Source of the DNA: Rhodoferax sp.
GTDB lineage: Bacteria > Pseudomonadota > Gammaproteobacteria > Burkholderiales > Burkholderiaceae_C
Direction of reading: 5' to 3'
Assembly: GCA_021731215.1 (NCBI GenBank)
Contig: JAKFXU010000207.1
Span: forward strand, 1-5,717
DNA: 5,717 nucleotides
The notes under the pieces were generated by a model. It was not told the DNA's origin. It did not search any database and saw only the letters and a program-made list of their open reading frames with translations. Below, in pieces: positions 1 through 5,151 of this stretch. The position numbers were made by a program, and so were the translations under genes. Each line of letters opens with the position of its first letter. The stretch's first letter is position 1.

Positions 1-14
1 CAAGGAGTTAAACC

Positions 15-395
15 ATGTTTTTTGCCGCCCCCGCCCCGGCCAGTTTGCGCCGTGCCGCCTATTCCCCTGCAAACCGTACGCTGGAGCGCTTTCTGCAAGA
101 GACGCAACTGGCCAGCCGCCAGCGGTCCTGTGCGATTGCGCAGGACGACAAATCGTACACGCTGACGTTTGATGTTCCCGGCATTGCCAAGGAGCAATTG
201 AGCATCGGTATTGAAGGCAGCATCGTGCGCATTGCCAGCAAAGAAGGAGCGCCGCGCCAGTACCAATCAGCTTACGAATTGCCGCAAGACATTGACGTGG
301 CCAGCAGCGAAGCGAAACTGGAGAACGGCGTCCTGACGCTCAAGCTCGGCAAGCAAGTGCCGGTCAGCCGGGTAACCGAGTTGCCCATCCACTGA
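15..395 (+). CDS. Small heat-shock protein, Hsp20/alpha-crystallin family
   Basis: 126-residue protein, probably an ATP-independent holdase chaperone that binds unfolding proteins in the cytoplasm. The alpha-crystallin domain spans about residues 39-113: it contains YTLTFDVPGI (48-57), typical of the first strands, and the hallmark A-x-L-x-NGVL near its end (AKLENGVL, 100-107). The N-terminal arm (RTLERFLQET, 21-30) resembles that of proteobacterial Hsp20 proteins. The C-terminal tail is short; a usual I-x-I anchoring motif is not clear, LPI (123-125) being the nearest match. The start is supported by AAGGAG at 2-7, seven bases before the ATG. It converges on tsaD with a 3-base gap. No heat-shock promoter can be judged because the window begins 14 bases upstream. 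The family call is firm; the client range is unknown. Confidence 0.9.
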   Translation: MFFAAPAPASLRRAAYSPANRTLERFLQETQLASRQRSCAIAQDDKSYTLTFDVPGIAKEQLSIGIEGSIVRIASKEGAPRQYQSAYELPQDIDVASSEAKLENGVLTLKLGKQVPVSRVTELPIH

Positions 396-398
396 CCG

Positions 399-1463
399 CT
401 ACAGCGCATCGAGCGGCCAGCGCGGTTTGACGTCAAAAGCGTAGACCTTGCTGGCGCTTTGCTGGCCCGACTGCAGGCGCATGGCCGCCGCCATGGCGAT
501 CATGGCGCCGTTGTCGGTGCACAGGTGCAGCTCGGGGTAATGCACGCGCAAGCGCTGCCTGGCGCAGGCCGCGTTGAGTTGTTGGCGCAGCATCCGGTTG
601 GCGCCGACGCCACCCGCCACCACCAGCCGCTGCAAGCCCGATTGTTGTAGCGCGGCCAGTGACTTCTTCACCAGCACCTCCACAATCGCCGCTTGCGTCG
701 ATGCCGCCAGGTCGGCCAACACGTTGGCCGGCAGGGCCTCGACCGCACACGCTTGCACCGCCGCCAGTTTTTTGGCCTGCACCATCACCGCCGTTTTCAG
801 GCCGGCAAATGAAAAATCCAGATTGGCGCTGTTAAGCAGGGGGCGCGGCAAGCGAAAAGCAGCGGGATTGCCCTGCTCGGCCAGGCGGGCCAGCGCCGGA
901 CCGCCCGGATAGCCCAGGCCCAGCAGTTTGGCCGACTTGTCAAACGCCTCCCCGGCCGCGTCATCAATCGTCTCGCCCAGCAGCGTGTAGCGCCCGACCC
1001 CGTCGACCCGCATCAATTGCGTGTGGCCGCCCGATACCAGCAGGGCCACGAACGGAAATTCGGGCGGATCAGCGCTTAGAAACGGGGACAGCAAGTGGCC
1101 TTCCAGGTGATGCACGCCCAGCACCGGCTTCTTCAGGGCAGCGCCCAGAGCGCAGGCGACGCCCGCCCCCACCAGCAAGGCGCCAGCCAGGCCTGGGCCG
1201 CGGGTGAAAGCGACCACATCGATATCCGCCAGTGTGCGCTTGGCCTGCGCCAGCACCTGTTCGGTCAGCGGCAGCACGCGCCGGATATGGTCCCGGCTGG
1301 CCAACTCCGGCACCACGCCGCCGTAGGCCTGGTGCATCTCGATCTGGCTGTGCAAGGCGTGCGCGAGCAGCACCGGCAATGCGTTGCCGCACACTTCCAC
1401 CAGCGCCACGCCGGTTTCGTCACACGAGGACTCGATCCCCAACACTTGCAAGTTGTTCGCCAT
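399..1463 (-). CDS. tsaD: tRNA N6-adenosine threonylcarbamoyltransferase TsaD
   Basis: 354-residue TsaD (formerly Gcp/YgjD, Kae1 family), close to the usual 340 or so. With TsaB and TsaE it transfers threonylcarbamoyl from TC-AMP to A37 of ANN-decoding tRNAs, making t6A in the cytoplasm. Visible signatures are the N-terminal [10 protein letters not shown] (9-18), the metal-binding HLEGH (119-123), LVSGGHT (142-148), [10 protein letters not shown] (167-176), FAGLKT (219-224), VAGGVGANR (282-290) and CTDNGAMIA with the third metal ligand Asp317. The frame stays open upstream to 1865, but the family N-terminus (short leader, then [10 protein letters not shown]) fixes the start at the ATG complementary to 1461-1463. 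The upstream residues are unlike TsaD and overlap the divergent gene. No good Shine-Dalgarno is visible before this ATG. Monocistronic here. Confidence 0.97.
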   Translation of the reverse strand: MANNLQVLGIESSCDETGVALVEVCGNALPVLLAHALHSQIEMHQAYGGVVPELASRDHIRRVLPLTEQVLAQAKRTLADIDVVAFTRGPGLAGALLVGAGVACALGAALKKPVLGVHHLEGHLLSPFLSADPPEFPFVALLVSGGHTQLMRVDGVGRYTLLGETIDDAAGEAFDKSAKLLGLGYPGGPALARLAEQGNPAAFRLPRPLLNSANLDFSFAGLKTAVMVQAKKLAAVQACAVEALPANVLADLAASTQAAIVEVLVKKSLAALQQSGLQRLVVAGGVGANRMLRQQLNAACARQRLRVHYPELHLCTDNGAMIAMAAAMRLQSGQQSASKVYAFDVKPRWPLDAL

Positions 1464-1553
1464 AAGGGCCAAGTTTAGGGGATGCACCGTTCTGGATTGA
1501 CTTGCCGCATGGGCCGCACCTGAAGCAGGCCCGATTCTTGCGTTAGCCCTCTG
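1464..1553. promoter_or_regulatory. Divergent intergenic region between tsaD and the nasT-like gene
   Basis: This 90-base gap must hold the start signals for tsaD (leftward) and the ANTAR regulator gene (rightward), unless either is transcribed from further away. I see no convincing sigma-70 -35/-10 pair for either direction. CTGGATTGACTTGCC (1492-1506) looks like a sigma-54 element, but its GG and GC are 8 rather than 10 bases apart. TGCACC (1484-1489) is an isolated NtrC-like half-site with no partner. Neither start codon has a clear ribosome binding site. That it is a promoter region follows from gene arrangement only. Confidence 0.4.
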
Positions 1554-2201
1554 ATGACTGAAGCCCTGCGAATCGTTGTCATTGCCCCCGATCTGGCCAT
1601 AGCGGACCAGAGTGATGACTACGCCGTCAATCAAGCCGAGCGCTCGCGCAGCCTGCGCATCGGCCTGCTGGAAAACGGCTTCAACCTGGTGGCCAGCCTG
1701 CCGGCCGACGTTTTCCTGACGGAGCGGCTGGCCCAGTTGCAGCCCGACCTGATCATCGTGGACGCCGAGAGCGAAGCGCGTGACGCGCTGTAGCACGTGG
1801 TAATAGCGACCCGCGATGCCCGCCGCCCGATCGTCATGTTCACCAACGACGACGACACCAGTCACGTCAAAGACGCGGTGGCGGCCGGGGTCTCAGCCTA
1901 CATCGTGGCCGGACTCTCGGCGGAGCGCATCCGCCCGATTCTGGACGTGGCGATGGCCCGCTTCCAGCACGAGCAGGCGCTGCGCCAGGAACTGGCCGCT
2001 ACCAAAACGGAACTCGGCGAACTCAACGCCGAACTCAAAGACCGCAAGGTGATTGACCGGGCCAAGGGCCTGCTGATGCAGCGCCAGGGTTTGAGCGAGC
2101 AGGCCGCCTTTGCAAAACTGCGCAAAACCGCCATGGACAAGGGCCTGAAACTGGCTGACGTGGCGCAGCGCATGCTCGATGCAGCCGATCTGCTGGGGTA
2201 A
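1554..2201 (+). pseudogene. nasT: NasT-type ANTAR response regulator/antiterminator, interrupted by an in-frame TAG
   Basis: If read through, this encodes 215 residues with the NasT layout: a receiver-like domain (about 1-120), a helical linker (about 136-166) and a C-terminal ANTAR RNA-binding domain (about 160-215). Seen directly: [11 protein letters not shown] (63-73) with the candidate phospho-acceptor Asp70; RPIVMFT (91-97) and GVSAYIV (112-118), typical of NasT; and the ANTAR signature RKVIDRAKGLLM (164-175). A TAG at 1791-1793 (codon 80) stops the frame after ARDAL, and the same frame continues with HVVIATRD exactly as the family does, with no base gained or lost. CAG (Gln) or GAG (Glu) is the likely ancestral codon. 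NasT proteins bind paired hexaloop hairpins in nitrate-operon leaders and prevent termination; such a leader lies 0.6 kb downstream. Possible fates are a dead gene, translational read-through, re-initiation (GTG 1797 or ATG 1953, the latter leaving linker plus ANTAR) or a sequencing error. No clear Shine-Dalgarno precedes the ATG. Confidence 0.85.
1791..1793 (+). other. In-frame amber codon within the receiver domain
   Basis: TAG lies between ...GACGCGCTG and CACGTGGTAATAGCG. Homology to NasT-type proteins runs unbroken in the same frame on both sides, so this is a point nonsense change and not a frameshift. A single C-to-T transition from CAG, or G-to-T from GAG, would account for it. The base after the stop is C, a context often permissive for amber read-through in bacteria, but nothing here proves suppression. 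Confidence 0.9.
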
Positions 2202-2293
2202 AGGCGGCGGGGTCCTCGGCGCAACTTTGAGCTCCGTGCCAAGCCACTCTATCCGGCCTCTGCCGCAAGCCAAACGCCCACGGCACCCCCAGA
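2202..2293. other. Non-coding spacer after the nasT-like gene
   Basis: I see no gene, no stem followed by a T-run and no recognisable promoter between the TAA of the ANTAR regulator frame and the HxlR-like fragment. The lack of an obvious terminator leaves open some transcription from the regulator gene into the region ahead of nrtA. Confidence 0.5.
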
Positions 2294-2533
2294 GTGAATA
2301 TCCGGTTATCTCAAGGCTTCGATGCCGGCGCCAAAGTTGATATGAAATGCTGCGCCACCCATGACCAGCGCCGGGACAGACTTGACGCCAGCCAGCAAGT
2401 CCCGCCAAGAACGGAATATTCATTGAGCCAGAACGGCCACAAGCTGGCCAGCATTATTGGTCAAATAAAACTGCTGGATAACGAAATCAAGAGCGCCGAA
2501 CCAGACGCTGCGGCGAAGGCAAAAAAGCCGTAG
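2294..2533 (+). pseudogene. Possible remnant of an HxlR-family transcription regulator (C-terminal part)
   Basis: A 79-codon frame opened only by a GTG with no ribosome binding site. Its middle, QVPPRTEYSLSQNGHKLASI (about residues 35-54), resembles the C-terminal wing of HxlR-type winged-helix regulators, whose usual form is close to VPPRVEYSLTELGRSL. The upstream helix-turn-helix half is missing: the preceding residues (KVDMKCCATHDQRRDRLDAS) do not match the family's DNA-binding segment. The C-terminus runs into an unrelated Lys/Ala-rich tail. The best reading is a decayed fragment left between nasT and nrtA by deletion. It could instead be a chance frame; the match rests on one short motif recognised by eye. 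Confidence 0.4.
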
Positions 2534-2552
2534 GGTGAGCAAAGCGCACTTG

Positions 2553-2571
2553 AAGCTGCGGCACTCAGCTT
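2553..2571. repeat. Inverted repeat AAGCTG/CAGCTT
   Basis: A 6-base perfect stem (2553-2558 with 2566-2571) with a 7-base loop, just after the HxlR-like fragment. No T-run follows, so it is not a canonical intrinsic terminator. Its role is unknown and chance is possible. Confidence 0.3.
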
Positions 2572-2584
2572 ACCCGGACAAGTT

Positions 2585-2620
2585 GCCAGCAGCCCAATGC
2601 TGGCCATCGATCCAGATTGG
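2585..2620. repeat. Overlapping inverted repeats upstream of the NtrC-like site
   Basis: Two pairings compete for the same bases. GCCAGCA (2585-2591) pairs perfectly with TGCTGGC (2598-2604) across a 6-base loop. Alternatively CCAAT-G-CTGG (2594-2603) pairs with CCAGATTGG (2612-2620), with G2599 bulged. There is no T-tract, so terminator function is not supported. It ends six bases before the NtrC-like dyad and may be an operator, or coincidence. Confidence 0.35.
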
Positions 2621-2625
2621 TGCGC

Positions 2626-2642
2626 CGCACAATTCAAGTGCA
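2626..2642. promoter_or_regulatory. Candidate NtrC (NR-I) enhancer site
   Basis: CGCACAATTCAAGTGCA contains GCAC-N7-GTGC, the core of the NtrC consensus (TGCACY-N5-GGTGCA); only the outermost left base departs from a perfect TGCAC/GTGCA dyad. The centre (2634) is about 138 bases upstream of the predicted sigma-54 start, within the usual enhancer distance. T-tracts at 2661-2666 and 2704-2710 lie between the site and the promoter and could help bend the DNA. It would let the nitrogen-limitation signal activate the nrt operon. Confidence 0.6.
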
Positions 2643-2744
2643 TGGCCTGATCCCTTGGAATTTTTTGGGCCACTGGCCCCTATCACCGCTGGCTAGTACG
2701 CCATTTTTTTCGCGCATTTTGCACTCGATTGCGCCATCAAATAT

Positions 2745-2761
2745 CTGGCACGATCATTGCT
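2745..2761 (+). promoter_or_regulatory. Sigma-54 (RpoN) -24/-12 promoter of the nrt operon
   Basis: CTGGCACGATCATTGCT matches the sigma-54 consensus YTGGCACGRNNNTTGCW at every defined position. The invariant GG (2747-2748) and GC (2759-2760) are exactly 10 bases apart. Counting from the -12 C gives a start at about 2772, three bases before the first leader hairpin. A nitrogen-responsive sigma-54 promoter is established for assimilatory nitrate operons such as Klebsiella nasF. Confidence 0.9.
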
Positions 2762-2774
2762 GTAATCCTTGCAA

Positions 2775-2845
2775 GACCAACGAAGGTCAACTGACAGGCA
2801 TGACCCAACGGCGGGTAATGCCGGTCAATCCGGACAAAGGCGTCC
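2775..2845 (+). ncRNA. ANTAR-target leader RNA: three hexaloop hairpins
   Basis: Hairpin A is GACC-[AACGAA]-GGTC (2775-2788). Hairpin B is GGCAT/ATGCC plus ACCC/GGGT around loop AACGGC (2797-2822), with one G-A mismatch between the two stem blocks. Hairpin C is GGAC-[AAAGGC]-GTCC (2832-2845). All three loops are six bases with A at position 1 and G at position 4, the established recognition pattern for ANTAR proteins (NasR, EutV, NasT). The linkers are 8 bases (A-B) and 9 bases (B-C), in keeping with the two-hairpin motif. Loop and right arm of C (2836-2845) are exactly the left arm of the terminator, so C and the terminator cannot form together. Stems A and C are only 4 base pairs; B is the strong one. 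Inference: an ANTAR dimer gripping B and C (or A and B) blocks termination and allows nrt expression. Confidence 0.8.
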
Positions 2846-2900
2846 CCACCTGTATGCGGCTTCAGAGCAGTGCGTGCAGTGTGCGGACGCCTTTTTTGTT
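2836..2900 (+). terminator. Intrinsic terminator (attenuator) in the nrtA leader
   Basis: AAAGGCGTCC (2836-2845) pairs perfectly with GGACGCCTTT (2885-2894). After one C-C mismatch the stem continues with CAC/GTG (2847-2849 with 2881-2883). After bulged T2880 it goes on with CTGTATGC/GCGTGCAG (2850-2857 with 2872-2879, two G-U pairs in RNA). That makes a near-continuous stem of 21 pairs with a 14-base apical loop, followed by a T-run (2892-2897, G, more Ts to 2907). It ends before the ribosome binding site of nrtA and has no gene upstream to terminate, so it acts as an attenuator and not as an end-of-gene terminator. Confidence 0.88.
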
Positions 2901-2908
2901 TTTCTTTC

Positions 2909-2913
2909 AGGAG
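2909..2913 (+). promoter_or_regulatory. Ribosome binding site of nrtA
   Basis: AGGAG lies six bases before ATG 2920. It fixes the nrtA start there; the open frame reaches back through the terminator and promoter to 2617, but those codons are not protein-like and would lie upstream of the transcript start. Confidence 0.88.
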
Positions 2914-2919
2914 CTTGCC

Positions 2920-4176
2920 ATGACCGATCTGCTTAAAGCCAATCTCAGCCGCCGCGCTGTTCTGCAATCCGCCGCCGTCGGGGCCGTGGGCATCAGCCCG
3001 GCGCTGCGCTCTGCCGTCTATGCCGCCGGCTCCGACGCGCCGGAAAAAGCCGAAGTCAAGATCGGCTTCATTCCGTTGACCGACTGCGCCAGCGTGGTGA
3101 TGGCTTCGGTGCTGGGCATCGACAAGAAATACGGCGTCAAGATCATCCCGAGCAAGGAGGCCAGTTGGGCCGGCGTGCGCGACAAGCTGGTCACCGGCGA
3201 ACTCGACTTTGCCCACGTGCTGTACGGCCTGGTCTACGGCGTGCATCTGGGCGTGGGCGGCGCCAAAAAAGACATGGCGGTGCTGATGACGCTCAACCAC
3301 AACGGCCAGGCCATCACCCTGTCCAAAAAACTGGCCGACAAGGGTGCGGTCGATGGCGCCGCTCTGGCCAAGCTGATGGCGGCCGAGAAGCGGGAGTACA
3401 CCTTCGCCCAGACCTTCCCGACCGGCACCCACGCCATGTGGCTCTATTACTGGATGGCGGCCAACGGCATCAACCCGATGACGGACGCCAAGGTCATCAC
3501 CGTGCCGCCACCGCAGATGGTGGCCAATATGCGGGTCGGCAATATGGACGGCTACTGCGTGGGCGAGCCCTGGAACCACCGCGCCATCATCGACGGCATT
3601 GGCGTCACCGCCGCCACCACGCAGGACATCTGGAAGGACCACCCCGAAAAAGTGCTGGGCACCACCGGCGACTTCGTCAAGAAATACCCCAACACCGCGC
3701 GTGCCGTGACCGCCGCCATTCTGGAAGCCGGCAAATGGATTGACGCCAGTCTGCTGAACAAGAACAAGATGGCAGAAACCATCGCCGAAAAGAGCTACGT
3801 CAACACCAGCGTGGACGCCATCAACCAGCGCATTCTGGGGCGCTACCAGAATGGCCTGAGCGGGTCTCTGGCCAAGACCTGGGACGACCCCAACCACATG
3901 AAGTTCTACAACGACGGCGCGGTCAACTTCCCCTACCTGTCCGACGGCATGTGGTTTTTGACGCAGCACAAGCGCTGGGGCTTGCTCAAAGACCATCCCG
4001 ACTACCTGGCGGTGGCCAAGCAGATCAACCAGATCGACATTTACAAGCAGGCCGCCACGGCCAGCAACACGCCGCTGCCCAAGGAGGTGATGCGCAGTTC
4101 CAAACTGATGGACGGCGTGGTCTGGGACGGCAAGGACCCCCGCAAATACGCCGACGCCTTCAAGGTCCGGGCCTGA
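2920..4176 (+). CDS. nrtA: Nitrate ABC transporter, solute-binding protein (NrtA/CmpA family)
   Basis: 418-residue binding protein that should capture nitrate (possibly nitrite) in the periplasm and deliver it to NrtB. The N-terminus is a Tat signal: SRRAVLQ (10-16), a hydrophobic alanine-rich stretch to about 27 and a likely cleavage site after AVYAA (32-36), so it is exported folded. Family signatures are KIGFIPLTDCASVV (47-60), GELDFAHVL (93-101), FPTGTHAMWLYYWMAANGIN (166-185) and NMDGYCVGEPWN (208-219), all typical of NrtA. Bicarbonate-binding CmpA is a close relative, but the sigma-54/ANTAR control points to nitrate. It is followed 33 bases later by nrtB. Control is inferred to be both transcriptional (NtrC, sigma-54) and by attenuation in its leader. 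Confidence 0.93.
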   Translation: MTDLLKANLSRRAVLQSAAVGAVGISPALRSAVYAAGSDAPEKAEVKIGFIPLTDCASVVMASVLGIDKKYGVKIIPSKEASWAGVRDKLVTGELDFAHVLYGLVYGVHLGVGGAKKDMAVLMTLNHNGQAITLSKKLADKGAVDGAALAKLMAAEKREYTFAQTFPTGTHAMWLYYWMAANGINPMTDAKVITVPPPQMVANMRVGNMDGYCVGEPWNHRAIIDGIGVTAATTQDIWKDHPEKVLGTTGDFVKKYPNTARAVTAAILEAGKWIDASLLNKNKMAETIAEKSYVNTSVDAINQRILGRYQNGLSGSLAKTWDDPNHMKFYNDGAVNFPYLSDGMWFLTQHKRWGLLKDHPDYLAVAKQINQIDIYKQAATASNTPLPKEVMRSSKLMDGVVWDGKDPRKYADAFKVRA

Positions 4177-4209
4177 GTTCTGCCACGTTTTGACAAGGAG
4201 ATAAGCACC

Positions 4210-5151
4210 ATGGTCAGCGCCGTTTTTCACTCCCCCCTGGCTTCGTCGGTGGCCAGCGTTGCTGTCAAAACTGACGCGATACCTGGGCCATCGACGAGGG
4301 CTGCAGGCCGGAATCATCATCATGTTCCGACCGCAAGTGCGGCCCCTGCGCCGGCCCGGCCGGCCACCGACTGGCGCGGCCTCTGGCTGGCGTTGCTGCC
4401 GCCGGTGTTTGGGCTGGGGCTGCTGATTGGCGTGTGGGCGCTGGTGTCGATTTCAACCGCCAGCAGCATCCCCTCGCCGCTGGAGACCTTCAAGCAGGCG
4501 GTCGTCATTTTTTCCGACCCGTTTTACCGCAAAGGACCGAACGACCAGGGTGTCGGCTGGAACATTCTGATGTCGCTGGAGCGGGTGGCGGTGGGTTTTG
4601 GCTTGGCGGCGGCGGTGGGCATTCCGGCCGGTTTCATGATCGGGCGCTTCGAGTTTCTGAGCCGCATGTGCAACCCGCTGATCAGCCTGTTGCGTCCGGT
4701 GTCGCCGCTGGCCTGGCTGCCGATTGGCCTCTTGGTGTTCAAGGGCGCCAACCCGGCCGCCATCTGGACCATCTTCATCTGCTCGATCTGGCCCATGATC
4801 ATCAACACCGCAGTCGGCGTGCAGCGCGTGCCGCAGGACTATATGAACGTGGCGCGCGTGCTCAACCTGTCGGAGTGGAAGATCGTCACCAAGATCCTGT
4901 TCCCCTCGGTGCTGCCCTACATGCTGACCGGCGTGCGCCTGGCCGTCGGCACCGCCTGGCTGGTGATCGTGGCGGCCGAGATGCTGACCGGCGGCGTCGG
5001 CATCGGCTTCTGGGTCTGGGACGAGTGGAACAACCTCAACGTCAAGAACATCATCATTGCCATTTTCGTGATTGGCATCGTGGGCCTGATTCTGGAATAC
5101 GCCCTGATCAAAATCGCCACCGCATTTACTTTCGAGGAGGTGAAAACATGA
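4210..5151 (+). CDS. nrtB: Nitrate ABC transporter, permease (NrtB)
   Basis: 313-residue inner-membrane permease. About six hydrophobic segments are visible, near residues 57-80, 122-145, 155-178, 183-205, 243-262 and 281-303. The cytoplasmic coupling (EAA-like) loop is [20 protein letters not shown] (215-234), which continues LP, and should dock onto the ATPase; the usual Gly of that motif is Asn219. [14 protein letters not shown] (162-175) and the final segment are typical of the NrtB/SsuC/TauC family. AAGGAG at 4196-4201 sits eight bases before the ATG. The first 53 residues are an Ala/Pro/Ser-rich, low-complexity cytoplasmic tail with a His triplet (36-38), longer than in many relatives. 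The gene overlaps the ATPase gene by four bases (ATGA), implying coupled translation. Confidence 0.93.
   Translation: MVSAVFHSPLASSVASVAVKTDAIPGPSTRAAGRNHHHVPTASAAPAPARPATDWRGLWLALLPPVFGLGLLIGVWALVSISTASSIPSPLETFKQAVVIFSDPFYRKGPNDQGVGWNILMSLERVAVGFGLAAAVGIPAGFMIGRFEFLSRMCNPLISLLRPVSPLAWLPIGLLVFKGANPAAIWTIFICSIWPMIINTAVGVQRVPQDYMNVARVLNLSEWKIVTKILFPSVLPYMLTGVRLAVGTAWLVIVAAEMLTGGVGIGFWVWDEWNNLNVKNIIIAIFVIGIVGLILEYALIKIATAFTFEEVKT

Noticed and set aside
1492..1506. Sigma-54-like CTGGATTGACTTGCC ahead of the nasT-like gene
   Set aside because: GG and GC are 8 bases apart instead of the required 10.
1464..1865. N-terminal extension of TsaD to a start at 1865
   Set aside because: The extra residues do not resemble TsaD and lie antisense to the conserved ANTAR regulator gene; the family N-terminus fits the ATG at 1463.
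2720..2736. Second NtrC-like site TGCACTCGATTGCGCCA
   Set aside because: Only the left half matches; the right half lacks GTGC, and it would sit about 40-50 bases before the start, too close for a normal enhancer.
2617..2919. N-terminal extension of NrtA upstream of 2920
   Set aside because: This stretch holds the sigma-54 promoter, hairpins and terminator. The Tat signal and the AGGAG support the start at 2920.
2737..4323. A 528-codon open frame on the minus strand opposite nrtA
   Set aside because: It is the antisense of a strongly supported nrtA. Its composition (Gly/Val/His/Asp-rich, no domain) is what GC-rich codon bias produces on the opposite strand, and it would run through the promoter and leader.
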